In this document: one piece after another, positions 46,867 to 58,579 of the stretch
Layout of the letters: every line of letters starts with the position of its first letter
How positions within the stretch are numbered: position 1 is the stretch's first letter
Made by a program: the position numbers and the translations under genes
Source of the DNA: Carnegiea gigantea
Taxonomy: Eukaryota > Streptophyta > Magnoliopsida > Caryophyllales > Cactaceae
Length of the DNA stretch: 64,000 nt
NCBI GenBank assembly: GCA_029747015.1
Contig: JAKOGI010000054.1
Location: 1,067,001 to 1,131,000 of the forward strand
Direction of reading: 5' to 3'
The notes under the pieces: generated by a model
What the model was told of the DNA's origin: nothing
What the model saw: only the letters and a program-made list of their open reading frames with translations
Database searches by the model: none

Positions 46867-47880
46867 GTAATTTATCATATTTTACATGCCTCTTTCATCT
46901 AATTTTTAGCTCGTATAATAACTTAATCATCAGGATTTTTACTTGTTTTGTTTACTTTTGTAAGTAATAAATTTCAATCGAACAAACATTGCGAAAAGGA
47001 GCGAAGATAGACGAGAAAAGCAAAAGACAACAAGAAAGGACGACGGGGTGGCCGTGCCACTGTGCCAGAAAATTGGCACGTTGTGGCCGTGCCACCCTAG
47101 CACAGGGTGGCCATGTTACCCCTCCCATTCACTCACTCGCTCAAGTTCCTATTTAAAGCCCCTTCGGGCATTTTTGTTCGGATCTCCCCAGCTCTCCTTT
47201 TGCAACTTTTTGGGAGTTCTTAGCTTAGGTTTAGCCAATAAAAACCCCCTTTGGGGGAATTAGATTAGAAAGATTAGAATTTGTCTTTGTTGTTTGGATT
47301 CAAACTTGTAGATTCCCAAAGTTCATTGAATCACCATAAATTTTCTCTTCTCTTTCTCTCTCTATTTTTGTATATTTTGTTCTTGTTTTGATTATGTTTG
47401 ATTTTTAGTTTTTGTTGTTAATTCATGCTTTTTAGTTTGCTAGATTTTGTTATTGCTTTAATTTCTTTGCTAGTTCATGTTTGTGTCCATGTTTGTGTGT
47501 TTAGTTGTAATTAGGTTTAATTGTGCTTGTCATGCTTAGTTGTTAGTTTGTGTTCATTTGGATGGTGATTAGCCTCTTGATGGCTAATTGATCTTGCTTA
47601 GACCTTTACCCACCTTATTTATACTTGAATTTAGAGTTTCCTTTCATGCCCGTCAAATGTTCGATGAAATACTTAAAAGAACTTTCATCCGTGTTTTAGG
47701 GCATTCGACTTATGCTGAGAGATAAGGTTGATTGTCTAGTGTATGTAGAGAGAATAGCTCCGAGTTTGAAAATTCAAACGCAGGTACAACCCAAAGCCCC
47801 CTTAGGGCCCATTAGTAATTTTTTAGTTCCTTAAATGTAGAAATTGGCTAAACCATAAGTTTAAGTAAATAAAATCTTTT
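46867..47880 (+). repeat. diverged Athila-type LTR, element H
   Basis: It begins with a TTTATCATATTTTACATG stretch and TCATCTAATTTTTAGCTC, parallel to the start of the LTR at 421. It carries GGTGGCCGTGCCAC motifs at 47045-47115 and a TCGATGAAATACTTAAAAG block (47663) parallel to one at 1279. No matching second LTR or internal coding was found, so it is solo or truncated. The right end is not sharp. Confidence 0.5.
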
Positions 47881-48999
47881 GAGTTCAGCTACCTTGCATT
47901 GCGCTACGTCCTCATACTTACAGTCACTCCTCTGTATTCTCAATATCTCTCTATTATCCTCACTTACTTAGTCGCATCTCTTAATCTTACAGACCCACTT
48001 GATCTAAATCTCTTACTTTGAAGGAACATTATTTTCTATATCACATGTCATATCTTTTAAATCCAATTCTTTGTCATTAGAATGTGAGAATTCATATTGG
48101 GATGTGGAAAGAAATAAAAAAGTCATTGCAAAAATTCTTTATTTTGAAAAATGGTTGGAACTAGCTAAGGATCTGTAGACATTGCTCCTCTTGCCAAACT
48201 CTTTCACCCAGCAATGTCCCGTTGGGTCTTGACGGTTCCTCCTATCGCCAGTTCCATCCCAAAAAGAAAAGAGGTGATCCATCCACCCAAAACCAGACTC
48301 CTTCACTAGCAACGTCTAAGAGGAATCCTCAAGACAAGAGACTGTTGATTCTAAAGGATCGGCAAAGGAAGAAACGGTCGATTTGTTCCTTCTTTCAGAG
48401 GAAAGGCTTGAGAAAACCACTTTGAAGGGCTCATAGGATCATTCTTCCCTCTTCTTGCTTCTAACTTCAAGTTACTATTAGAAAATTGCAAGATTATCAT
48501 GATGCCCCTTTTTCTAAGTTTGAGTCTATCAAGGCTAAAAAGGCCTTTTATAGGTCCAACTTCAGGAATCTCATGAGGTTTGAAGGAAAGTTCATGCTGA
48601 AAATGAGGTTTTGAGGGAGAAGTTGAAGAGCGAGCAAGAGACCATTCATTTCTATAGGGAAGATGTGACTAAGACCATGGCCAACCAGTTTCCCAACCTC
48701 CTGAAACAAGCAGAGGCTGAGGCAATTGTATAAAAGTTTATGAGGAGGATCACTTATTAAATAGCCTTTTATATAAAAAAATTTGTATGATGATTATTAT
48801 TCTTTAAATAAAGTTTTACGAGTTTAAGTATTGTATGTCTTCCTTAACAAAATTTTGGTTCATCACTACTCTTAATTCAACCTTATAGAATTTCTATTAT
48901 CAATTCCCTTATTGAATTTCATGACCTGGTCTTAGGGCTCTTATTCCTTATAGGTCTTAATTCAGCCTTCTGAAATTTGATAGCAATTCCTTAACTAAA
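47881..48999 (+). other. interval with a decayed coding-like segment
   Basis: At 48470-48735 a plus-strand frame shows a KAKKAFYRSNFRNLMRF start and a charged, coiled-coil-like LREKLKSEQETIHFYRED stretch ending in stops. This resembles the coiled-coil part of plant transposon-associated proteins, but no domain could be named. The small frame 48222-48425 is lysine-rich and has no recognisable family. The rest is AT-rich with no feature. Confidence 0.3.
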
Positions 49000-51604
49000 T
49001 ACAATGCCCCCAATCTGTACCCATCCTCAAAGCCCTAACTTACAGTTGGTGATTTACATTGTGATTGGAGGCATTACCGCCGTGATAAAGAGGACCAAGC
49101 TAGCTTTAACACCCAAAACTTAACACTCTCACACGTATGTTGGATATGTTACAAGATCTTATCTAGAGCTGATTGCTATACAATTAATTAGAGTAAACGT
49201 ATATATAAATTGTGATACCTTACTTGAAACAAGTCAAATGACATCTAATTTTTTTTTTCTACTTTTGAATGCAAGAATGCCCTCTGATGACTCAATGAGC
49301 ATATATGTAGGCCACCCAAGCTTCCATGGACATCACTGTGAACTTCCCCGGACCCCATTGACCGTCGTTGCTTCATTCAAACCATTAGACTTCACAATTT
49401 CATGAACAAATCACCTAAAAATAGAAAAATACAAAAGATTTGAAAAATGAGCCAAGCGCAATACGTTTACCCCTATTGTAAAGACTAAAATTCATTTTTC
49501 AGTGAGTGCGTGCATTTTAATTCATTTTAGTTCGAAATTAGGAAGGGAGAGAATCTTCATAAAACTATTACAGATTATTATTATCTGAAAGTGGAACCCA
49601 AAATAATGAACTCATATATATATATATTGCGATCATTGAGTAGGTGTACACCTGCCAGGCCGATCAAATAGCCTGACTTGAGGTTGCGCGGGTGAATTAA
49701 TGGGCGTAAGCCCTGATGATTGACAACTGGTGGGTCCACTTGATTATGTGGCAAAACAATATTTAAAAATAATTCATTAAATAATTATATATTATAAGAC
49801 TTTGGTATTTATGAAAAACATGCGAACTTTTGAAGGATATAGGCAGTAAACGTACCTACTTGCTAATCTCTCCCTTCCTCGTAATGAAGTGGGCAAGCTT
49901 GCGCAACTTAGTGGTATGACCCTCTTTTCTATTTAAAAAGGGTCTTCGAGAATTAGTTGTTACTTAATAAGAACTAATTACTTGATATTATTCATGTATC
50001 AAATCAATAACATGCATGTCTACATTTTACCATAAACCTACTTCATTTGAGTTTCAATTAATCAACGTGCGGGTACATGCCATCCGTAAACTACATGTGA
50101 ATACCTTTATACTTCTATCTTTGTGAGCTCATTTACCTACTAGTAACTTGTCATAACTGTGGAGCATATCGACCAGACTCACGGTTTTAGATGACGTTTA
50201 AGTTGAATAATTGATCTCTTCTTCGCTGTCTTCTATGCCACCACATAACTATACACTTGTTTTGTTGATTTATTTTTTCTTGATCTCTTGGTTAATCTTC
50301 CAAAAGAACACAGATCGAAAGTTGTATTAATTCATTATAGTTGTTTAATAACTAGATCTTAAATCCAATTTCGCCAATCTCAATGCACTACATACCACCC
50401 TTTCAACCATTATGTTATCATGAAACAGTATTCGTTACAATAATTTAATAAGAACTGCCCATACCTAACCACATCCCATAATATTCATCTGAAAGATATC
50501 GCATAATTCATATTTAACATGTTATCAATTTATTCAAAACTTGAGTCCCTACCCATAGTTCATGATGGGATTCTCGGACATTTCCAGTCAACTTCCCACC
50601 ACTATTCCTTAATAATCTCCATTCTTCATAAACATGAACTCAATTAAATCAAGTAGGCTATTCAAAATGTCACTCCTCATGGTACTTTTCATCTCTACTC
50701 TTTCTTATTGCATATTTGAAGACTCCAATGGCAGTATGTGTCTCTTATTTCTTATCCCCTACTTTATATACTCTTCTAGCCATCATCACAACTTAATTAA
50801 AGTTGGGTTTTTCTAGGTTCACCAATTCACCCAAAATTCTTTCCCTTTATGCACGCTAGTGTCCAATTCCCTATTTATAATTCACATCAGCAAATTTCTT
50901 TAATGATCCTCTAGCTAATTTACTTAATTCCACAATTCTTTGATTAACCAGTATGACAATCCCAAATCATCAAACAGTTATTACAACAATTCATAGATGG
51001 ATTCTTTAACCCATTCTGGAACTTCTATCTATATCATAGAAAACAGCCTCTCAAAATGTTTCATGGTTACTAGCTAATTACCCACCAAATTAACTAAATT
51101 CGATATATTAACTCATAAATGTCATAATTTTGAGAAGAAATAATAGTATAATTTTGTAAAACAAAAGGCGAGCCCTAGAAATTGGTTGAGAGATTTATGC
51201 TAGGGACTTGACTGGGTGCTGAATAAAGGCGGCAATAGGTCCTGGCAGTGAATGGTGGTGGTCGTCAACCAGGAGCAGGCTCAATGGGTTGCAACAGCAA
51301 CAACTGAAAGGAACAGGGCTGGAGCAATTTGAGTGAAAGGAGGAGAGGGCAGACTTGGGATTATGTTGGTCAATTGCTAGCAAGGTCTGGCCCTTGCAAA
51401 CTACAACAATGGTGGCTCGGCCATGAGAGCAGGGGAAGATAGAGAGGCAGAGGGTGTATGAAGGAAGGAGCAGGCATGATATTTCAATTGTGTTTCCACC
51501 GACATATGATATATGTATCCTTCTTCTTTTATTTATTTATTTATTTAGTTATTTATTTATTTATTATTATTATTATTAGTATTATTGTTATTATTATTAT
51601 TATT

Positions 51605-51658
<54 letters not shown>

Positions 51659-51842
51659 ATTACTATTATGAATTAAATTGAAATTTGATACTTGAGAGTC
51701 TTGTAGCTTGACTCATTCGTGTTGCCCAAGACCTGCATAGGATGTTCGAAAATGTGAAAATTTTGAATTGAATGTGCGCGCTCAAATTAGCCTAATCATG
51801 TAATTAAGCAGGATAATAGTTAACCTAATTTGGGACATTACA
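49000..51842 (-). repeat. 3' LTR of element G
   Basis: About 2.84 kb, from a mutated TACAATGCCC start to TTTGGGACATTACA. It matches 52561-55362 throughout with scattered substitutions and small indels. Near its right end is a TTAT/(TTG)n tract (51530-51660). Short open frames, such as 50634-50816 and 51195-51383, occur in both LTRs and look like chance. Confidence 0.85.
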
Positions 51843-52560
51843 GCCCTTCCCCCTTAAAATAAGTTTCGTCATCGAAACTTAAAAACATAACCCAAAGGCA
51901 ATTAGGATTAATATATAGTACCAAATTTTGTTATGCTCTCTTCTTTTTTTTTTCCGGAGGTAATTTCAATAACGCTAATTGATTAACTAAATAGAAGACA
52001 AGAAGGAAGTCTTAGTTTTGCAAGTATTTTACCTGCTATGTTTGGCTTAAACGTTAATAATGAATATCTCCAATGCCTAATAATCAAAAATAATAGAAAT
52101 GGCTACCAAGGGGATAAATATTTTCCAGAACAAACATCTTGACCGGAAATAATTTCAAGAGTGAGTGTCAAAATAGACATGTTGGTGCAATTATCGATTA
52201 CAAGAAAGATGGGCCCTTACAACCTCTCGTAGAGTCACTCAATTGTAACTACAAAACAACTGAAAGGACATACTGCAAGTGTAGTAGACGTTAGATATTG
52301 TTTAGTTCGTATCATTTGAGATCCTAACTAACTCCAAATAATTCATGATACAGGGAAGAAGTCTATATAGGTTAGCACCTCATAAAAATATATAAGAAAG
52401 AGATGACAGAAGCAAAAACAAGGCGGGTATCACTCAACACCTAACAGTTACTAACTTAAAAGCCTAACTTCATTACTAGTGCCCCCTAATTGCTGCAAAC
52501 ATCAGTCGCATATCCTTTATGGCTCACAGTGATCTAACAACCTGGCTCTGATACCACAAC
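51843..52560 (-). other. non-coding internal region of element G with primer site and polypurine tract
   Basis: The 718 bases hold no open frame longer than a few dozen codons. The polypurine tract is at the left end, and the primer site for initiator tRNA-Met is at the right end. The only conserved retroelement parts are therefore the replication signals. Confidence 0.75.
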
Positions 52561-55112
52561 TGTAACGCACCCAATCTATACCCATCCTCATAGCCCTAAC
52601 AACTTATAGTTGGTGATTTACATTGTGATCGGAGGTGTTACTGCCGTCCTAAAGAGGACCAGGCTAGCTTTAACACCTAAAACTTAACACTCTCACACGT
52701 ATGCTAGACATGTCATAAGATCTTATCTAGAGCTGATTGCTATACAATTAATTAGAGCAAGTGTGAAGTACAAATTGTGATACCTTACTTGAAACAAGTC
52801 AAATGACATCTAATTTTTTTTTCTACTTTTGAACTCAAGAATGCCATATGATAACTCAACGAGCACATATGTAGGCCACCCAAGCTTCCATGGATATCAC
52901 TGTGAGCTTCTCCGGACCCCATTGACTGTCATTGCTTCGTTCAAACCGTTAGACTTCACAATTTCATGAACAAATTACCTAAAAACAGAAAAATACAAAA
53001 TATTTGAAAAATGAGCTGAAGCCCAATACGTTTGCCCTATATTGTAAAGACTAAAATTCATTTTTCAGTTAGCGCGTACATTTCAATTCATTTTAGTTCG
53101 AAATCAGGGAGGGAGAGAATCTTCATAAAACTATTACCGATTATTATTATTTAAAAGTGGAACCCAAAATGATGAGCTCATGTATATATTGCGATCATTG
53201 AGTAGGTACATACCTGCCAGGCCGATCGAATAGCCTGACTTGAGGCTGCGCAGGTGAATTGATGGGCGTAAGACCTGATGATTGATAACTGGTTGGTCCA
53301 CTTGATTATGTGGCAAAACAATATTTGAAAATGATTCATTAAATAATTATATATTATGAGACTTTGGTATTTATGAAAAAAATGTGAACTTTTGAAGGAT
53401 ACAGGCAGTAAACGTACTAGTTTGCTAATATCTCCCTTGCAATGAGGTGGACAAGCTTGGGCAAGTTAGTGGTGTGATGCTCTTTTCTATTTAAAGGGGC
53501 TCTTCGAGAATGTTGCTTAACAAGAACTGATAATTTGATATTATTCATGTATCAAATCAATAACCTGCATGTCTATATTTTACCATAAACCTACTTCATT
53601 TGACTTTCAATTAATGAACGTGCGGGTACATACCATCCGTAAACTACATGTGAATACCTTTACACTTCCATCTTTGTGAGCTCATTTACCCACTGGTAAC
53701 TTGTCATAACTATGGAGCGTGTCGACTCACGATTTTAGACAAGGTTTAAGTTTAATAATTGATCTCTTCTTCTCTGTCTTCTATGCCACCACATAACTAC
53801 ACAACTTATTTTTTTAATTTATTCTTTCTTGATCTCTTACTTAATCTTCCAAAACAACACAGATTGAAAGTTGAATTAATTCATTATAGTTGTTTAACAA
53901 CTAGATCTTAAATCCAATTTTGCCAATCTCAATGCACTACATACCACCCTTTCAACCATTATGTTATCATGAAACAATATTCGTTACAATAATTTAATAA
54001 GGACTGCCCATACCTAACCACATCCCAATGTATTCATCTGAAAGATATCGCATAATTCATATTTTACATGTTATCAATTTATTCAAAACTTGAGTCCTTA
54101 CCCATAGTTCATGATGGGATTCACGGACATTTCCAGTCAACTTCCACTAGTATTCCTTAATAATCTCCATTCTTCATAAACATGAACTCAATTAAACCCA
54201 GTAGGCTATTCAAAACGTCACTCCTCACGGTACTTTTCATCTCTACTCTTTCTTATTGCATATTTGAAGACTCCAATGGCAGTATATGTCTCTTATTTCT
54301 TATCCCCTACTTTATATACTCTTCTAGCCATCATAACAACTCAATTAAAGTTGGGTTTTTCTAGGTTCACCAATTCACCCAAAATTCTTTCCCTTTATGC
54401 ACGCTAGTGTCCAATTCCCCATTTATAATTCACATCAACAAATTTCTTTAATGATTCTCCAGCTAATTTACTTAATTCCACAATTCTTTGATTACCACTA
54501 TGACAATCCTAAATCATCAAACAATTATTGCAACAATTCATAGATGGATTCTTTAACCCATTCTGGAACTTCTATCTGTATCATAGAAAGCAGCTTCTCA
54601 AAATATTTCATGGTTACTAGCTAATTACCCATCAAATCAACTAAATTCAACATATTAACTCATAAACATCATAATTTTGAGAAGAAATAACAGTATAATT
54701 TTGTGAAACAAAAGGGGAGAGGAGTTCCAAGAATTATACTTTAAACCCTAGAAATTGGTTGAGAGATTTATGCTAGGGACTTGACTGGATGCTGAATAAA
54801 GGTAGCAATAGGTCCTGGTAGTGAACGGTGGTGGTCGTCGACCAGGAGTAGGCTCGATGGGCTGCAACAACAACAACTGAAAGGAACAGGCTGGAGTAAT
54901 TTGAGTGAAAGGAGGAGAGGGCAGGCTTGGGGTTGCGTTGGTCAATTGCTAGCATGGTCTGGCCCTTGCAAACTACAACAATGGTGGCTCAGCCATGAGA
55001 GCCGGGGAAGAGAGAAAGAGGGCGCATGAAGGAAGGAGCAGGCATGATATTTCAATTGTGTTTCCACCGACATATGAGATATGTATCCTTCTTCTTTTAT
55101 TTATTTATTTAC

Positions 55113-55175
<63 letters not shown>

Positions 55176-55362
55176 GTTCTCACTATCATGCATTAAATTG
55201 GAATTTGATACTTGAGAGGCTTGTAGCTTGACTCATTCGTGTTGCCCAGGACCTGCATAGGATGGTTGAAAATGTGAAAATTTTGAATTGAATGCGCGTG
55301 CTCAAATTAGCCTAATTGTGTAATTAAGCAGGATAATAGTTAACCTAATTTGGGACATTACA
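52561..55362 (-). repeat. 5' LTR of element G
   Basis: 2802 bp, starting TGTAACGCACCCAATC and ending TTTGGGACATTACA. It carries a pure (TTA)n tract at 55110-55175 where the other LTR has (TTG)n. Confidence 0.85.
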
Positions 55363-57000
55363 ACCAATCTTAGGAATTTATCCTGTTTGTCCACCCAATT
55401 ACATCATTCACATCTAAATTAAATGATTCATTATATAACATCAAACATAAGGGAATGTGAATGTCGCTTTATTGACACTATTGATGATTTTTAATTTCAG
55501 GGAGACAAAAAGTTCTTAGCCTGGTCACAGAACTGAGCTAGTGCTTTCAGGATTATCTATAGTGGAAATATATGCATAATAACATCTAGGATTGTCCATA
55601 CGCTAAGTGTTTGGAATATTTTTGCCCACTAGGGTGACAAGTTTGTAGGCACATGGAAAGACTTCTTCTTTGATGTTGTACGGTCTTTTCCAGTATGGTC
55701 CCAATTTTTCTAGGTGCCTTCTAACTACTTCCACACTTCTAATGACTCAATCACTAGGTTTTAGGGGTCTATGACTTACCTTTCTATTGTAGCCCTAGTG
55801 ATTATTTCTTTATTTAGTTCTGTTTTTACTACAGTTTCTTCCCTTTGCTTGTTTTTTATAGTAAGTTTAGGGTCTCAACTTATACCCTTTCATTTTGTGT
55901 TGGCTCATATCGTATTTCTTCATAATGGTTACACCAAATTCTATAAGCATAAGGGCTTCTTTTCCATTATGTGTAGTGCTAGACAAGTCTTAGACCAGGG
56001 GTACCTCTTATCAATAACGCTTGACCTCTTCCTATAATTGTTGCCATCTATATTGCTATGCTTAGAGATTAAGGCCATATTAACTACTGGCCACTTCACA
56101 GCGTGCCTTTAGTTAGTATGTGAGGCCTCTCCTATTTAATATTTTGTATGTGGAATTATGGCCTTCAAGGTGGGTACGTAAGATTCCCTTACACTCTTCT
56201 GATCTCCTCTAATCCTACTACAAAGCTATTATCTATTAGAATGGTCTCCCCACAATAATGTTGTGGGCATAAACTAATTAAATCATGATAGTATAAGCTA
56301 CTATTACTTAGCAAGTCTTTCCCTTTAGGGTCCCCACCTTATTAGGTAGTTTAATGATTCCCTTGGATACATAATGTGTCCTGTGAACCCAATCATATGA
56401 TGATGGAGACATATCTTTATCTTTTAGGCCAAGTCTGATAGAATAGTTAAAAAATGTGACATCTGTTGCACTTCATGTATCTATCGATACCGTGCTAATT
56501 TTATAATTTGCTACTATTAACTTAATACTGTTAGGATCATTATGTGGCTTAGATATAGAGTTAGCACCTCCAAAGACCATTTCAGGAGGATTCTCTATAA
56601 TTACTTGGTTTAATCCTGGATTTTCCTTCTCCAGAGTTCTTAGATGACTCTTTAAGGCTATTAAACAATCTAGCTTGGGGTGGTCCTATAGAGATTACCT
56701 GTATGGTGCCTTCAAGGGGTTTATCTTGGGAGTCATCCTCTTCTGAACTTCTTTCATCTGGATGTTTCCTCTTTTTTCAGGCATGTCCTTGATATGCTTG
56801 TCTAGCTTTACTTTATTATCCAAATCATTAAGTACTCCATCCATATCGAAGCAGTACTCTATATCATGCCTATAGTCCTTGCAAAAGACACACCACTTAT
56901 CCTTATTCCTACTCTTGGGCCTTTGCTTGAAAGGCTTGAGATCATCCATGTGTACACATCCCTTGATCTTTATTAGGACACCACTCCTTAAGTATTAAAG
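55363..57000 (-). pseudogene. decayed Tat/Ogre-type gypsy gag-protease-pol fragment
   Basis: The clearest part (56949-56695) has a CCHC knuckle CVFCKDYRHDIEYC followed by a helical NDLDNKVKLDKHIK stretch, as in Tat/Ogre gag C-termini. Further left on the minus strand come VSIDTCSATDVTFF (a protease site in which the usual D-x-G-S-S is lost) and YAHNIIVGRPF, the GRP block after the protease. The part 55363-56200 is too decayed to assign. Element G inserted at its left edge. Confidence 0.6.
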
Positions 57001-57901
57001 AGAGATTCTATCTTAAAGGCTCTTTCTTTCCGTTCTTCCTGATTCTGCTTGACCGGCCTCTTTTCATCCATCTTAGACACCACTATTCGATTAGTTTTGG
57101 AGTGTAAAATATGGCTACAAGCGCATAACTTATCACTATAGAACTTGAGGGCATCCTCAGGGAAATATGCCTAAGAATACCAAATTTAATAGGAGATTCA
57201 ATTTGGGCAATTGAATAATTGAATTTGAAAAGTACCAACTAAGTTAAACTCGTGGCCAAGTAAGTTGACAATCAAGTAGGGGAAAGCCCTGGACTGGGGA
57301 ATCAGGTGACTATTACACCTGAGGCATGATTCTGGTCTTTCTAATTGACTCACAACATAGAGAGGGTTGGATTACTTTGTTAGGGAACACCCAAGCCTCC
57401 TTTTGAAGGTCAAGAGTAGCCCTTTATTGGGTGATCCTTCTATTTTCATGGGGATTATATGATAGGACCAAAGTCAAGTAGTCCTTTAACTTAGCTAACC
57501 TTAGGCTATTTTCATGCCAAAGATCAACTATTCATGTCTAAATCACATTAACTAATGAGCCATCTCTCAATGAAACCACTAACATCAAATAGAGGATGAA
57601 ATGCTCTTTCAAATATTTCACTGAACGCTCGATGAAAAAGACAGAACCCCCTAGGTAATGAGCAAATTAAGCTGAATGTAAGCACTACTATATCTTATTC
57701 AGGCATTATAGTACTCAATCCCCAATCCAAGTGGGGGAATCATCAAGAAATCAGAACAATATATCACAAACCAATCCATTCATAATAGCGAGCAAAAAAC
57801 TAAGTAAAAAAAAAGAGAAATAGAGTAAATCTATAATTAGATTAAGAAAATGAATGATCAACCTTCAAGTTCCAAGCTAAAACTCAACGATCTTCTCTAA
57901 A
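57001..57901 (-). other. probable gypsy LTR remnant
   Basis: Pieces such as a TTCACTGAACGCTCGATG stretch and CTATTTTCATGGGGATTA recall the order of blocks in the Athila-type LTRs (3170-3400, 26050-26290). Alignment is weak, no ends were found, and there is no coding frame. Confidence 0.35.
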
Positions 57902-57934
57902 CACTACCCTCTCTTACTTAACCTAACCCTAAAA

Positions 57935-58300
57935 ATTTTTCCGACGGAATTTCCGACCGAAAAAGTAACTTTTTCGATCGCAAAAATGATTTTCCGACGG
58001 AATACCCGACTGAAAAGCAGTATCGGAATAAAGGGGGTCGAAACTGGTTCCGACGGAATCTGCCATTCCGTCGGCACTGTTCCGATGGACAGTGGAGACC
58101 GTCGGGAGCCGGTTCCGATGGACTCGCAACCAAAAAATTTGCATGCGACGGCCAAGGTCTGTCGGCTCCCTCCACCTCAATTTTTAAAAAAAGAAAAAGA
58201 CAAAAAAATAAATTTCCGTCGAGATTTCCGTCGAATTTCCGACAGAATTCGGTTGGATTCCGTCGGCGTTAGTCGGAAAATCCGTCAGAATTTTTTAGAT
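57935..58300. repeat. subterminal CCGACGG repeats of the CACTA element
   Basis: At least a dozen short units in both orientations (TTCCGACGGAAT, CCGTCGG, TTCCGTCGA and variants) are packed in 360 bases. Such repeats near the ends are the binding sites of the accessory transposase in En/Spm elements. Long open frames in three registers here arise from the repeats. Confidence 0.75.
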
Positions 58301-58579
58301 TTTTTTTTAAAAAATGGGCAACTTAAGCCAGCCCAACTACAATTTACACAAAACCTGCAAATCCAATATTTACAACCACCACACGTGCTTACATTCATTC
58401 AACCAGCACAAGTATTCATTTGCACATAAACGCATCGGCATTCTAACTAATTCTGAAAGTAACCATTACACATGGTTACTTTCATTCAACATCACAATTA
58501 CAACTATTCAAAATTCCAAATGATCATAGCACACGCAAACCCAAATCATTGTGCCAAATATACATAACATAATATGAAA

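Larger units (their letters stand above)
49000..55362 (-). mobile_element. non-autonomous LTR retrotransposon with 2.8-kb LTRs, element G
   Basis: Two long direct repeats (49000-51842 and 52561-55362) frame a 718-bp centre. The centre starts (minus strand) with the primer site TGGTATCAGAGCCAGG (52544-52556) and ends with the polypurine tract TTTTAAGGGGGAAGGGC (about 51843-51860) before an LTR start TGTAATGTCCCAAATT. The run GATGACGAAACTTATTTTAA upstream of the tract and the GTAATGTCCC start recall Del/Tekay chromoviruses. No gag or pol is present, so it must use another element's enzymes. The flanking five bases (CTAAA and ACCAA) agree only weakly. Confidence 0.8.

Noticed and set aside
50634..54364. 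Matching 60-residue frames at 50634 and 54182 considered as a conserved small gene
   Set aside because: They match because both lie in the two LTRs of element G; no domain or start context supports coding.
48995..55367. The two 2.8-kb blocks as a plain segmental duplication
   Set aside because: A tRNA-Met primer site and a polypurine tract sit at the correct inner borders, and the blocks begin and end TG/CA, which fits LTRs better.
57904..58180. Three overlapping minus-strand frames of similar length plus one plus-strand frame
   Set aside because: Produced by CCGACGG subterminal repeats of the CACTA element.
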